A stretch of 64,000 nucleotides of DNA, from contig CANLQE010000001.1 of assembly GCA_947493215.1 (NCBI GenBank), positions 186,001-250,000 of the forward strand, in the 5' to 3' direction. This document shows, piece after piece, positions 17,401-27,084 of the stretch (the first letter of the stretch is position 1; every line of letters starts with the position of its first letter). The position numbers and the translations under genes are program-made. Source of the DNA: an uncultured Sphingomonadaceae bacterium (GTDB taxonomy: Bacteria; Pseudomonadota; Alphaproteobacteria; Sphingomonadales; Sphingomonadaceae). Under the pieces are notes generated by a model, which did no database searches, had not been told where the DNA came from, and saw only the letters and a program-made list of their open reading frames with translations.

Positions 17401-17982
17401 ATGGGTGCATTGATCGCGGGTGTGTTGCTCTGGAGCGTCGTACATCTCGTCAAATCGGTCGCTCCAGGCCTTAGAACCAATATTCGCACAAAGATTGGAG
17501 AAGGCCCTCATCAGGGGCTGGTGGCGTTGCTGATCATCATAGCTCTGGCCCTAATGATCTATGGCTGGCGCACCGCCCAATATGAATTTGTCTATGACCC
17601 TCCAACATGGGGACGGCATCTCAATATGCTGACGATGATTTTTGCGATTTTGCTGTTCGGAGCCGCGCAGGGGAAATCCCGGGTCAAGCAAGCCATCCGG
17701 CATCCGATGCTAACGGGCGTCCTTGTCTGGTCAGCAGGGCATTTGCTCGCCAATGGTGACAGCCGGTCGGTCATCCTGTTTGGCGGACTGGGCCTTTGGG
17801 CGCTGATTTCGATTTTCACGGTTTCCCGCAACGAAGGCGCTTGGGTAAAGCCAACCGAAACCGCGACCATGGGCCGGGAGATATTAAGCGTCGTGATCGC
17901 ACTGGTACTTTATATCGTCTTGTTCGGCATGCATCGCTTCTATGCCGGTGTGGCGCTGGCAGGCCCCAACGCACCCGGATGA
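17401..17982 (+). CDS. NnrU-family membrane protein
   Basis: This 193-residue protein has about five hydrophobic helices. The N-terminal GVLLWSVVHLVKS and the middle HPMLTGVLVWSAGHLLANGD are NnrU signatures, with conserved His in membrane segments. NnrU was linked to denitrification in Rhodobacter, but the family is broad and related to isoprenoid/carotenoid and NO-linked genes, so a role here is open. ATG 17401 has GGAGA upstream; an earlier TTG/GTG reading lacks one. The helicase begins nine bases after the stop. Confidence 0.8.
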   Translation: MGALIAGVLLWSVVHLVKSVAPGLRTNIRTKIGEGPHQGLVALLIIIALALMIYGWRTAQYEFVYDPPTWGRHLNMLTMIFAILLFGAAQGKSRVKQAIRHPMLTGVLVWSAGHLLANGDSRSVILFGGLGLWALISIFTVSRNEGAWVKPTETATMGREILSVVIALVLYIVLFGMHRFYAGVALAGPNAPG

Positions 17983-17991
17983 CGGTATAGC

Positions 17992-20751
17992 TTGACTGAC
18001 CACACTCTCCCCTATCCCGCCCTACATGCCAGCCATAGCGGCATCTGGATCTGCGGCAGCGATGGTGTGTCCCGCGCCATTGGCAAGGGCGAGGCCATTG
18101 GCTGTGTTGCCGAGACCCCGCATATCCTGCTTAACGCGCCGCTTATGGGACAACGATTGGGTTATCCCGACTTGTCTGGTCTCGATCTGTTGGAGCTATT
18201 TGCGTTCATTCATCCGGCACAGTTTGTTGTGCCAACACCTGCTGGTCTGGCCAAGACATTGGGATTGGAACCGGCTCAGCAGGAAGCGGATATTGCAAAG
18301 CTTTACCGATTGGCTGCGGACCACTTATTATCCGGACTAGGAGCAAAGCATTGGCCAGAGCGCGAAGGCGCGTGGAGTAGCGCGCAGGCACTCTATCGCT
18401 TGCGCTGGCCTTGGGCTGGGGAAGTGTCCCAGCGCCTCAAAAAACCGGACGAAGCCGAACGCTGGCTGTTTTCCAAGCTCGAGGAATGGGAGGAAGAAAC
18501 GCCGCGCGCCGCTCCGCGATCCATAACGATGGACGAAAGCGCGACCTTAACGAGGCTAGGCGACCTAACAGGTGAAGGATCTGAGGAGCGTGCGGGCCAA
18601 AAAAGCTATGCGTCCGCCGTCGCCAAGATATTCAACCCACGCCGCGTCAAAGGCGCGCCCAATATGCTACTAGCCGAAGCCGGTACCGGCATTGGCAAGA
18701 CATTGGGTTATCTCGCACCGGCTTCGCTTTGGTCGGCGGAGGCAGGTGGGGCCGTCTGGATTTCTACCTTTACAAAAGCGCTGCAACGCCAGCTCGATCG
18801 CGAAACCCGGCGCATCTATCCGGACGAAGCAACGTTTCGCAAAAAGGTCGTGGTGCGCAAAGGCCGTGAAAATTATCTTTGCCTCCTCAATCTGGAAGAT
18901 GCGCTTCAAGGCGGTTTTGCCGGACGGGCCGCGATCCTTGCCCATCTGGTGGCGCGATGGGCGGCCTATTCAAAAGATGGCGACATGGTCGGCGGCGACC
19001 TGCCTGGCTGGCTCACCACTTTATTCCGTCGCAATGGCGCCACCGCTTTGACTGATAGGCGCGGCGAGTGCGTCTATGCGGGCTGCCCCCATTACCGAAA
19101 GTGCTTCATCGAAAAATCCAGCCGCGCCAGTCAACAGGCTGACATCGTGATCGCCAATCACGCGCTGGTCATGGTCAATGCCGCGCGCGGACGCGAACAA
19201 CAGAACGCGCCAACACGTTTGATTTTCGACGAAGGCCATCATCTGTTCGATGCCGCCGATTCCATGTTTGCCGCACGCCTGTCGGGGCAAGAAGCCATTG
19301 AGATACGCCGCTGGGTGATCGGACCGGAAAGCAAAAATCGCGGGCGGCGGCGCGGTCTCGCGGCCCGGCTCGCCGACCTTGCCTCTTATGATGACGAAGG
19401 CGGCCGCGCGATCGAAAGCGCGCGCCATGCGGCCGAAACCATGCCCAGCGATGGCTGGCTGCAGCGATTGTCCGAAAGCGAACCCTTTGGTCCGGTTGAA
19501 GCCTTGCTCGGGGAAGTTCGCCATATGGTCTTCGCGCGTGACGAGAGCCAAAGCGCGGATGCCGGCTATGGCCTCGAAACCGAACTCACCGATGTCGAAG
19601 GCCCTATGATTGACGCCGTCGCCAATGCCGCGGAAGCGATTGATGCCTTGCTCAAACCCTTGGTCCGGCTCGGTCAGCGGATTGAACATCTGATCGAGGA
19701 AGGCCCCGACTGGATGGACGCGCCAGCACGGGCGCGGATGGAAGGCGCGTTGTCGAGCCTGGGCTGGCGTTGCGATACATTATCAGGCTGGCTGGCGTTG
19801 CTATCGCGCATCGGTGGACCGGCAGACCCCGATTTTGTCGACTGGCTGATGATCGACCGATTTGAAGGCCGCGAATATGATATCGGTATCTGCCGCCACT
19901 GGCTTGACCCGACTATTCCGGTGACCGAAGTCGTCATGAAACCCGCCCATGGCCTGATGATCACATCGGCGACGCTCAAAGGTGGCGGCGACTGGGAGAC
20001 AGCCCGGGCGCGCAGTGGTGCTATGCATCTGGATCAGACGGTACAGGAATTTGAGGTGCCCAGCCCGTTCAACTATGCCGAGCAGGCCAAGGTCATCATC
20101 GTCACCGATGTAAAGCGCGGGGACATGGCCGGATTGGCAGGAGCCTATGCACAACTGATTGAAGCATCGGGCGGCGGCACGCTCGGCCTGTTTACCGCCA
20201 TCCGGCGGCTGCGCACTGTCTATGCGCGGATTGCCGACCGCATGGCGCAAAGCGGCTTGCCGATTTACGCCCAGCATGTTGATCCGATCGATACCGGCAC
20301 TTTGGTGGATATTTTCCGCGATGATCCGAAAGCCAGCTTGCTCGGCACCGATGCATTGCGCGATGGCGTCGATGTGCCGGGCCGCAGCCTGCGCCTTGTC
20401 GTGATGGAGTCGGTCCCATGGCCGCGCCCTGATATCCTGCACAAGGCCCGGAAACTGGCTGGCGGCGGAACCGCCTATGACGATCGCATCATCCGCGCCC
20501 GGCTTGCACAAGCTTTTGGCAGGATCATTCGCCGCGCCGACGATCACGGTCATTTCGTTATCCTCTCATCCGCTTTTCCATCCCGGCTGCTGACCGCTTT
20601 TCCTGAAGGCACGCCGGTCGAACGGATGCCGCTGGATCAGGCGCTCGCAGAAATAAAAGCGGCTAGAACGAAAACTGTGCAATCCAGTCTTTCCCCTGAC
20701 ATATCTTTAGGGCATGACGCCGTCCAAAGAGATAAATCGGGCGGATTATGA
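17992..20751 (+). CDS. DinG/XPD-type ATP-dependent DNA helicase
   Basis: This 919-residue superfamily 2 helicase has Walker A AEAGTGIGKT at residues 228-237 and the DEAH-like box FDEGHH. The four-Cys iron-sulfur domain of XPD/DinG lies between them: Cys in NYLCLLN, then CVYAGCPHYRKC. The C-terminal helicase half ends with the arginine-finger region QAFGRIIRRADD. About 220 residues before Walker A are characteristic of the alphaproteobacterial form. The role is likely DNA repair or unwinding of DNA-RNA and structured DNA. Start is TTG at 17992; no in-frame ATG is near. Its last four bases overlap the phosphatase start (ATGA). Confidence 0.88.
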   Translation: MTDHTLPYPALHASHSGIWICGSDGVSRAIGKGEAIGCVAETPHILLNAPLMGQRLGYPDLSGLDLLELFAFIHPAQFVVPTPAGLAKTLGLEPAQQEADIAKLYRLAADHLLSGLGAKHWPEREGAWSSAQALYRLRWPWAGEVSQRLKKPDEAERWLFSKLEEWEEETPRAAPRSITMDESATLTRLGDLTGEGSEERAGQKSYASAVAKIFNPRRVKGAPNMLLAEAGTGIGKTLGYLAPASLWSAEAGGAVWISTFTKALQRQLDRETRRIYPDEATFRKKVVVRKGRENYLCLLNLEDALQGGFAGRAAILAHLVARWAAYSKDGDMVGGDLPGWLTTLFRRNGATALTDRRGECVYAGCPHYRKCFIEKSSRASQQADIVIANHALVMVNAARGREQQNAPTRLIFDEGHHLFDAADSMFAARLSGQEAIEIRRWVIGPESKNRGRRRGLAARLADLASYDDEGGRAIESARHAAETMPSDGWLQRLSESEPFGPVEALLGEVRHMVFARDESQSADAGYGLETELTDVEGPMIDAVANAAEAIDALLKPLVRLGQRIEHLIEEGPDWMDAPARARMEGALSSLGWRCDTLSGWLALLSRIGGPADPDFVDWLMIDRFEGREYDIGICRHWLDPTIPVTEVVMKPAHGLMITSATLKGGGDWETARARSGAMHLDQTVQEFEVPSPFNYAEQAKVIIVTDVKRGDMAGLAGAYAQLIEASGGGTLGLFTAIRRLRTVYARIADRMAQSGLPIYAQHVDPIDTGTLVDIFRDDPKASLLGTDALRDGVDVPGRSLRLVVMESVPWPRPDILHKARKLAGGGTAYDDRIIRARLAQAFGRIIRRADDHGHFVILSSAFPSRLLTAFPEGTPVERMPLDQALAEIKAARTKTVQSSLSPDISLGHDAVQRDKSGGL

Positions 20752-21290
20752 AAAGACTAACACTTTTGCGGCACGCAAAATCCAGCTGGGATGATGCGGT
20801 GACGCGTGACTTTGATCGACCGCTGAACGAAAAAGGCAAACGAGCCGCAGCGGTCATGGGCAAGTTTGCAAAGCGCAACAATCTTGCCTTTGATCAGGTT
20901 CTTGCCTCCCCAGCCGTCCGAGTTATCGAAACATTAGAGCAAGTGGAATCCGCCAGCGGCTTGTCTTTCGAACCGCAATGGGATCGCAAAATCTATCTGG
21001 CCTCGTCGGTCACATTAATGGACGTGCTGCGCGGCGCCAACGCGGACGCCGATCACGTCCTGATGGTCGGGCATAATCCCGGCCTTGAAGACTTGATCTT
21101 TGATCTCGTCCCCGACGACGGTTCATCTGAGACACGCAGCGCGGTGGAGGAGAAATATCCCACAGCTGCTCTGGCCGAACTCAGCCTCGATATTGCCCAA
21201 TGGGAAGACATTGCGGATAACTGTGCGACACTCGGCAGGTTCACCCGTCCGCGAGATCTGGATCCCGAACTGGGGCCGGATTACAATTAA
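20748..21290 (+). CDS. SixA-type histidine phosphatase
   Basis: This 180-residue protein belongs to the histidine phosphatase superfamily. LLRHAKSSWDD near the start has the catalytic RHxK of the SixA branch, and VGHNPGLEDL gives the second His. SixA removes phosphate from phosphohistidine proteins such as phosphorelay Hpt or PTS components; the partner here is unknown. Four-base overlap with the helicase indicates cotranscription. Confidence 0.85.
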   Translation: MKRLTLLRHAKSSWDDAVTRDFDRPLNEKGKRAAAVMGKFAKRNNLAFDQVLASPAVRVIETLEQVESASGLSFEPQWDRKIYLASSVTLMDVLRGANADADHVLMVGHNPGLEDLIFDLVPDDGSSETRSAVEEKYPTAALAELSLDIAQWEDIADNCATLGRFTRPRDLDPELGPDYN

Positions 21291-21309
21291 CCGCTCTTTG
21301 TAAAGAGAC

Positions 21310-21398
21310 TGGTGCGGTCGAGAAGACTCGAACTTCCACGGGGTATTAACCCCACAGCGACCTCAACGCTGCGCGTCTACCAATTCCGCCACGACCGC
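21310..21398 (-). tRNA. tRNA-Leu (anticodon GAG)
   Basis: On the minus strand the acceptor arm GCGGTCG (21392-21398) pairs with CGACCGC (21314-21320), then discriminator A and an encoded CCA (21310-21312). The anticodon stem CAGCG/CGCTG encloses TTGAGGT, with GAG read from its centre. The long variable arm (CTGTGGGGTTAATACCCCG region) is the class II feature of leucine tRNAs, and the T loop is TTCGAGT. It reads CUC/CUU codons. Confidence 0.95.
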
Positions 21399-21595
21399 AC
21401 TTGTCATCTGAACTGGGCCATAAGCCCTTGGTAGGCGCGTGCCTCTAGCAAAGGGTGGATAGGGCCGCAACAGATATTGTTGCGGCACTCGTTGCGGATG
21501 CTCGGCATTAACAGCTCATCAACAAATGTCCCCATCTCATACAGTTTCGCTCGCTCCGTCCGTTTTATGGCGCGAGAGGACGAAAAAACGGGTTG

Positions 21596-21611
21596 TTAAC
21601 CTTCTATTTAC
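21596..21611. promoter_or_regulatory. Imperfect CtrA-type box
   Basis: TTAA-CCTTCTA-TTTAC has the seven-base spacing of a CtrA site with one mismatch in the second half. It lies 38 bases before the small secreted protein gene at 21649. Confidence 0.25.
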
Positions 21612-21648
21612 CTTGTCACCACACGGTTTTGCAGGCTTTCTGCTGCCA

Positions 21649-21912
21649 ATGAGCAATGTCCGCCTGTCTTTGGCCCTAATGGCCTCTTTACTGATCACCA
21701 GCGTCCCTGTCGCTGCTCAGCAATCGGGCGCACGGGTCCAAGTGACAGTTTCTGCACATATTATCAGCGGCGAAAGCTTAAGCGTTGGGGCGGCAGCAAA
21801 GCGCGATTCCGGAACCCTGCCGTCACGCAGACATAAAAGCCCATTGGTCCGCACCCACGGAGAAATCTCTGTAGCCGGTCAACCAGATATTATGCTCACC
21901 GAATTTCATTAG
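21649..21912 (+). CDS. Small secreted hypothetical protein (87 aa)
   Basis: From ATG 21649 the product has a clear Sec signal (LSLALMASLLITSVPVAAQQ) and a mature part of about 65 residues with VQVTVSAHII, a beta-strand typical of small sphingomonad exported proteins. No family is recognised. The frame stays open upstream to 21526, but those 41 residues would bury the signal, so the shorter form is preferred. It faces the zinc-ribbon gene tail to tail, 21 bases apart. Confidence 0.55.
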   Translation: MSNVRLSLALMASLLITSVPVAAQQSGARVQVTVSAHIISGESLSVGAAAKRDSGTLPSRRHKSPLVRTHGEISVAGQPDIMLTEFH

Positions 21913-21933
21913 CACTAGGCCAGCGGATCAACG

Positions 21934-22689
21934 CTATTCGCGCGCGCTATCTGCCCAGCCCACTTCCAACTGGCTGGCCGCGCGGGGCACATCTAGCTTC
22001 GCTTCGTTAAAATTGATTTTTGCGCCGGGAGCCATTGCTTTGGTGGGCGCTTTCATCTTCCAGCTATAGACAATCCGACCGCTGGCATCGCGCAGGATGA
22101 CCAGCATGGCCGGCACAGATTGTTCGCTATCGGTTGGATTGATGATTGTTCCGCTGGCGGCAAAATATTCCGTACCATCCGGCAAAGTCCGACGATCCTG
22201 CTTCTGGCTAAGCTCGATCAGCAAGGGCGTGTCATCGACCGAAGCCATTTGATAGTTTTCAAACCAATTGGACGGCCCGAAAACATAAAGCGCGGTGCCG
22301 GTCAGGACAACCAAACTGGCAAACACAACGGCGGCGATGGTCCATAATTTGGCAGGGTTGCGCCGCGGTTTGAACGGCGGTTCATGCGCAAAACTGCTAC
22401 TTTCCGACACAAAGGGCGGCGTCACCGAAGCAGTTGGCGGCGCTGTTGACGCTGCGGACGATACTCTAGCGGTTTCGGGATCGGGCCGGGAATATGGCGT
22501 TTTGGCAAGTGGCGCCGATCCTGGAGCTGGCTGCTCAACCGGCTCAGCGGTTGCAACCGGTTCTGGCGGGGCTGGCTCCTGAAACCAATTATGGCGGCAT
22601 GATGCGCAGCGCACCGACCGGCCAGTAGGGCCAATCGCACTGTCGGGCACGAGATAACGCGTCTTGCAAGCCGGGCAATTCAATATCAT
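21934..22689 (-). CDS. MJ0042 zinc-ribbon / DUF3426 membrane protein
   Basis: This 251-residue protein has an N-terminal zinc ribbon (NCPACKTRY and CASCRHNW, residues 4-32), a Pro/Ala/Ser-rich linker, one membrane helix around 115-135, and a C-terminal DUF3426-like domain with the [14 protein letters not shown] segment. The gene usually lies next to ftsEX in alphaproteobacteria, and here it is divergent from ftsE by 201 bases. The single-pass topology puts the ribbon in the cytosol. Function unknown. Confidence 0.82.
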   Translation of the reverse strand: MILNCPACKTRYLVPDSAIGPTGRSVRCASCRHNWFQEPAPPEPVATAEPVEQPAPGSAPLAKTPYSRPDPETARVSSAASTAPPTASVTPPFVSESSSFAHEPPFKPRRNPAKLWTIAAVVFASLVVLTGTALYVFGPSNWFENYQMASVDDTPLLIELSQKQDRRTLPDGTEYFAASGTIINPTDSEQSVPAMLVILRDASGRIVYSWKMKAPTKAMAPGAKINFNEAKLDVPRAASQLEVGWADSARE

Positions 22690-22890
22690 GACATCTCTCT
22701 AAACACGCCAATCCAGAAAACTGCAAGTCTGTGGTTCATGCTTTTGAGACAAGTGCCTTTTTTTCCACGTTTTCATGCCGGTCTTATAGGTAGATCGGCA
22801 CGCAGCAGTTGATTTCAGACGACGTAACGTCCTATTGAAGCAAGCAATTCTATAGCGCCCCAACCCGATCAAGTGATTTGAAAAATTCCG

Positions 22891-23601
22891 ATGAATGAAA
22901 TTGTTCAATTTGAAAATGTTGGTCTGCGCTATGGGGCCGGTATCGAGACGTTGTCCGACCTTAGTTTCACGCTCTATCCGGGCAGCTTTTATTTCCTTAC
23001 CGGCGCATCAGGCGCAGGTAAAACATCGCTCCTTAAATTACTTTATCTGGCACAGCGTCCCAGCCGTGGTCTGATCCGGCTATTTGGTGAAGATGCGGTG
23101 ACCATGTCGCGCGAGCGACTACCGGGTTTCCGGCGGCGCATCGGTGTCGTGTTTCAGGATTTCCGACTAGTCCCGCATCTTTCTGCCTTTGACAATATAG
23201 CCCTGCCGTTGCGTGTTGCTGGGGTGAAGGAAAAAGATCTGACAACACCGGTCGCTGAAATGCTTGACTGGGTCGGTCTTGGTGATCGCGCAGAGGCTCG
23301 GCCAGCAACGCTATCAGGCGGCGAACAACAGCGCGTCGCTATTGCCCGTGCAGTGATTGGACGGCCAGAGATTTTGGTAGCCGATGAGCCAACCGGCAAT
23401 GTCGATCCCGAAATGGCCGTGCGCCTACTACAATTGTTTGAAGCGCTCAACACCTTGGGTACGACCATTGTGGTGGCGACCCATGATATTCACTTGCTCA
23501 GCAAAGTACCCGGCGCACAAATGATGAAACTTGAGAAGGGCGGACTTTCCGACCCAACGGGTTCGCTGCGTAACCCCCCGTTACCTCGTGACAGAGCTTA
23601 G
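22891..23601 (+). CDS. ftsE: Cell-division ABC transporter ATP-binding protein
   Basis: This 236-residue ABC ATPase partners FtsX and controls septal peptidoglycan hydrolases. Walker A GASGAGKTS, signature LSGGEQQRVAIARA, Walker B ILVADEPTGNVD and the H-loop ATHD are all present. FtsX follows after 11 bases. The C-terminal tail after residue 215 is short and not conserved. No tightly placed ribosome site is seen before the ATG. Confidence 0.93.
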   Translation: MNEIVQFENVGLRYGAGIETLSDLSFTLYPGSFYFLTGASGAGKTSLLKLLYLAQRPSRGLIRLFGEDAVTMSRERLPGFRRRIGVVFQDFRLVPHLSAFDNIALPLRVAGVKEKDLTTPVAEMLDWVGLGDRAEARPATLSGGEQQRVAIARAVIGRPEILVADEPTGNVDPEMAVRLLQLFEALNTLGTTIVVATHDIHLLSKVPGAQMMKLEKGGLSDPTGSLRNPPLPRDRA

Positions 23602-23612
23602 GTAGCGGCGCG

Positions 23613-24539
23613 ATGCTCAGCATGTTCGTCATTCCGGGCCATGACCGCCGGCTAATACCCGAAGGACGCCTGTCCGGGCCGATGCCCTGGGTCATTGCTA
23701 TCATGATCTTCTTAACCGTGCTCGCCGCGGCAACGGGCCTCGCTTTTGCCGAAGCAGGCCAGAATGTTTCCGATCAACTCGCGAGCCGTGCGACCGTTCA
23801 AATTATCGAAGCCAATCCCGATCGCAAAGCCCAACAGACCAATGACGCCGCGGCCCGCCTGCGTGGCATGGCTCTGATCGATGAAGTCCGGGTATTACCA
23901 GCGCAAGAAATAGAAGAATTGATCGCGCCATGGCTGGGCCAAACATCTGGGACGCAAGGCGGGCAGGATGCTGGCGGCTTTCTGGAAGATATTCCATTGC
24001 CGGCCTTGATTGATCTCAAATTAGCGCGCCCGGCCGGAGACGAAGAACTGGAAGCGGTACGAAGCGCGATCAAGCCCTTGGCGCCCGGCGCGCGTGTCGA
24101 ACCGAGTAGCAGCCTGATCTCGCCCGTCATATCACTTGTCCGGTCACTCCAATGGATTGCATTTGGCCTGGTAGCCTTACTGGCCATGGCAACAGCAGCT
24201 GCGGTGATTATCTCGGCGCGGGCAGCGCTCAATACCCATAAAGAAACCATCGGCGTCATTCACCTGCTTGGCGGAACAGACCGCCAGATCAGTCGCCTGT
24301 TTCAACGGCGGATTGCGCTTGATGCCCTTCTGGGCGGGATATTGGGCCTGATTTGCGGGACAGCGATCATCCTGCTGCTTGGCATGCAACTTTCTGCTCT
24401 AGGGTCCGGACTGGTGCAATCACTGGGACTTTCCTGGTATAGCTGGTTGCTTATCGGTACCGTTCCGATATTGGGAATGGTTCTTGCCATGGTGACCGCA
24501 CGAATGACGGTCATGGGCGCGCTTAAGAAAATATTGTAG
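23613..24539 (+). CDS. ftsX: Cell-division protein FtsX-like permease
   Basis: This 308-residue membrane protein has four predicted helices: one after the short cytosolic N-terminus (about 26-46), then three in the second half (about 190-215, 240-262, 275-300), with a periplasmic loop between. That loop activates or recruits amidase regulators in other bacteria. The ERRIALDALLGG-like coupling segment is QRRIALDALLGGILG. It follows ftsE and precedes a DUF218 gene by nine bases. Confidence 0.9.
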   Translation: MLSMFVIPGHDRRLIPEGRLSGPMPWVIAIMIFLTVLAAATGLAFAEAGQNVSDQLASRATVQIIEANPDRKAQQTNDAAARLRGMALIDEVRVLPAQEIEELIAPWLGQTSGTQGGQDAGGFLEDIPLPALIDLKLARPAGDEELEAVRSAIKPLAPGARVEPSSSLISPVISLVRSLQWIAFGLVALLAMATAAAVIISARAALNTHKETIGVIHLLGGTDRQISRLFQRRIALDALLGGILGLICGTAIILLLGMQLSALGSGLVQSLGLSWYSWLLIGTVPILGMVLAMVTARMTVMGALKKIL

Positions 24540-24548
24540 TCACATTAT

Positions 24549-25082
24549 ATGATCCTGCGTTTCTTCTGTTTTTTGCTGCTTTTCTGGATGATCGGTTTCG
24601 CCTGGTTTGCGATAGATTTACCGCGCGCCGCAGCAGATGATGTCCGCACGGACTCTATCGTCGTCCTCACGGGAGGTCCGAAACGGATCGACCATGGCCT
24701 AACATTGTTAGAGGCGGAAAAAGCCAAATATCTGCTGATATCGGGCGTCGATAGGGATGTGAAACCGCATGAGTTGGCGGTCGAATATGATCGACCCGAC
24801 ACATTGTTTGAATGCTGCATAGAATTGGGGTTTCAGGCGGTCGATACCCGGTCCAATGCGCTGGAAACCGCTCGCTGGGCCGCGCGCCGGGAAGACACGT
24901 CGATACGGTTGGTAACTTCTGACTGGCATATGCGGCGAGCACGGCTGGAACTGGAACGCGCGGTACCCACAGATATCGCAATTATCCCAGATGCGGTTGC
25001 GACCGCGCCGTCGCTCGGCACTTTATTCAAAGAATATAATAAATATTTGATGCGCCGCCTTGCGGCATTAGCGGGGGTTTAG
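24549..25082 (+). CDS. YdcF-like DUF218 protein
   Basis: This 177-residue protein has an N-terminal hydrophobic anchor (residues 3-22) and the DUF218 core: DSIVVLTGGPKRIDHGL, then TRSNALETARWA and VTSDWHMRRARLE. In E. coli DUF218 proteins act in cell-envelope steps (ElyC/SanA family). It lies between ftsX and plsC, which supports an envelope role. The exact reaction is unknown. Confidence 0.85.
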   Translation: MILRFFCFLLLFWMIGFAWFAIDLPRAAADDVRTDSIVVLTGGPKRIDHGLTLLEAEKAKYLLISGVDRDVKPHELAVEYDRPDTLFECCIELGFQAVDTRSNALETARWAARREDTSIRLVTSDWHMRRARLELERAVPTDIAIIPDAVATAPSLGTLFKEYNKYLMRRLAALAGV

Positions 25083-25084
25083 GC

Positions 25085-25774
25085 ATGTTGGCAAAAATCC
25101 GATCGATATTGTTCCTGCCGCTATTTTATGGCGGATCAACACCGATCATCATCATGTCGTTTATCGTTGCGGTTTTTTCAGAATCCGGCACACATTATAT
25201 GGCGCAAGTCTGGAGCCGTTATCACTATTTCTGCGCGCGCTATATTCTTGGCATCCGGGTCGAGATAAAGGGCAAAATTCGCAACGAACCGCTGCTTTAC
25301 GTTTTTAAGCATGAAAGCATGTTCGAAACGATCGACCTGCTGCGTATTTTCGATAAACCAGTCGTAATTGCCAAAAAAGAGCTGTTGGTCATTCCGCTCT
25401 GGGGCTGGATCGCCAAACGACACGGGCTACTGGGTATCGATCGCAATGGTGGCGGTGCGGCGATGCGACAGATTATCAAACAAGCCAAAAAGGCGGTTGC
25501 CGATGGCCGGCCAATCGTTATTTTCGCCGAAGGTAGCCGCGCCCATCATGGCCAGCGCCCGGAACTGCAAACCGGATTTGCGGGCGTCTACAAGCTCATG
25601 GGATTGCCTCTTGTGCCAGTGGCGCTCGATAGCGGCATCGTGTCCCCGCGCGATACATTTGTGCAAAATAGCGGCGTGATCACCTATGCGGTGCAGGACG
25701 AAATTGAACCGGGACTGGACCGCGACGATATTCGCAACCGGGTCCACACTGCAATTAATATGTTGAACGACTAA
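25085..25774 (+). CDS. plsC: 1-acyl-sn-glycerol-3-phosphate acyltransferase
   Basis: This 229-residue membrane-associated enzyme transfers an acyl chain to lysophosphatidic acid to give phosphatidic acid. The catalytic motif appears as KHESMFET, the H-x4-E variant of HX4D seen in many proteobacterial PlsC enzymes. IFAEGSRAHHGQ is the glycerol-phosphate binding motif III, and an N-terminal helix lies at residues 8-32. It starts two bases after the DUF218 gene and ends in a convergent 18-base gap with the aminotransferase. Confidence 0.85.
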   Translation: MLAKIRSILFLPLFYGGSTPIIIMSFIVAVFSESGTHYMAQVWSRYHYFCARYILGIRVEIKGKIRNEPLLYVFKHESMFETIDLLRIFDKPVVIAKKELLVIPLWGWIAKRHGLLGIDRNGGGAAMRQIIKQAKKAVADGRPIVIFAEGSRAHHGQRPELQTGFAGVYKLMGLPLVPVALDSGIVSPRDTFVQNSGVITYAVQDEIEPGLDRDDIRNRVHTAINMLND

Positions 25775-25792
25775 CCGTTACAGTACGCGCAG

Positions 25793-26971
25793 TCAGCCTC
25801 GACTGAGAAATTTCTTCATATTCCGCGCTGCCTGCCGGATGCGTTGCTCATTTTCGACCAACGCCAGACGGACATAACCTTCGCCTTCATCACCAAAGCC
25901 GGTACCAGGCGCAACAGCCACGCCCGCCTCGGCGATCAGGCGCTTGGCAAATTCCATCGAACCAAGTTCGCGGAACTGTTCTGGTACGGGTGCCCAAGCG
26001 AACATGCTGGCTTCCGGTGGAGGGATATCCCAGCCGGCACGGCCAAAGCTTTCGACCATCACGTCGCGCCGCTTTTTATAAAGTGCACGGTTTTCATCTA
26101 TAATATCCTGCGGACCATTAAGTGCGGCCGTTGCGGCGACTTGTATCGGCGTAAAAGCGCCATAGTCTAAATAGCTTTTCACCCGCGTCAGCGCGCCGAT
26201 CAACTTCTGGTTACCAACCGCAAAGCCCATGCGCCAGCCTGGCATGGAATAGGTTTTCGACATGCTGGTAAATTCGACGACACAATCCTTTGCGCCCTCA
26301 ATCTGCAACATCGATGGTGTAGGGACATCGCCATAATAGATCTCGGCATAGGCAAGATCGCTGATCACCCACAGCTTATGTTCACGCGCAAAATCGACGA
26401 CCTTCTGATAGAAATCGAGATCCGCGACATAGGCAGTCGGGTTGGAGGGGTAGCCCATCACCAACACCGATGGTTTCGGAACGCTGTAGCTCATCGCATA
26501 TTCAAGCCGCGTGAAGAAATCAGGGCCGGGTGCTGCAGGAATGGACCGAATCGCCGCGCCAGCAATGATGAAACCGAAAGTATGGATCGGATAGGATGGA
26601 TTGGGTGCGAGCACCACATCACCGGGCGCGGTAATAGCTTGCGCCAGATTGGCGAGGCCTTCTTTCGAGCCAAGCGTCACAATGACTTCGCTCTCGGGAT
26701 CAAGGTCGACGTCAAAGCGGCGTTTATAATAGTTGGACTGGGCGAGCCGCAGCCCCTTAATGCCCTTGGATGCGCTATAGCGATGCGCCGTGGGATCATT
26801 CGCCGTTTCACAAAGCTTGTCGATCACATGCTTAGCCGGAGCGCCATCGGGATTACCCATGCCCAGATCAATAATATCCTCACCGCGGGCGCGCGCTTCC
26901 GCCTTCATCGCGTTCACTTCAGCGAACACGTAAGGTGGCAGGCGTTTGATGCGGTAGAATTCATCTGACAT
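25793..26971 (-). CDS. Class I aminotransferase, AlaC / LL-diaminopimelate-type
   Basis: This 392-residue PLP enzyme has the fold type I signature SMSKTYSMPGWRMGF, with the Lys that binds PLP, and the N-terminal DLGMGNPDGAP loop. The N-terminal FYRIKRLPPYVFAEVN is typical of the alanine-synthesising AlaC group. Glutamate-pyruvate transamination is the best guess; other amino-acid substrates are possible. It has its own promoter region between 26972 and 27084, downstream of phoD. Confidence 0.85.
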   Translation of the reverse strand: MSDEFYRIKRLPPYVFAEVNAMKAEARARGEDIIDLGMGNPDGAPAKHVIDKLCETANDPTAHRYSASKGIKGLRLAQSNYYKRRFDVDLDPESEVIVTLGSKEGLANLAQAITAPGDVVLAPNPSYPIHTFGFIIAGAAIRSIPAAPGPDFFTRLEYAMSYSVPKPSVLVMGYPSNPTAYVADLDFYQKVVDFAREHKLWVISDLAYAEIYYGDVPTPSMLQIEGAKDCVVEFTSMSKTYSMPGWRMGFAVGNQKLIGALTRVKSYLDYGAFTPIQVAATAALNGPQDIIDENRALYKKRRDVMVESFGRAGWDIPPPEASMFAWAPVPEQFRELGSMEFAKRLIAEAGVAVAPGTGFGDEGEGYVRLALVENEQRIRQAARNMKKFLSRG

Positions 26972-27084
26972 GGCTTAATCGATTCCGGTGTTTCGTTTTA
27001 CACAGGCGCTGCTTTGCGCAACTTTGATAGGAATGTCGAGGGGTTCAAGACAATTTATAAGCTGTGATGCCTCTCTGAGTCAGG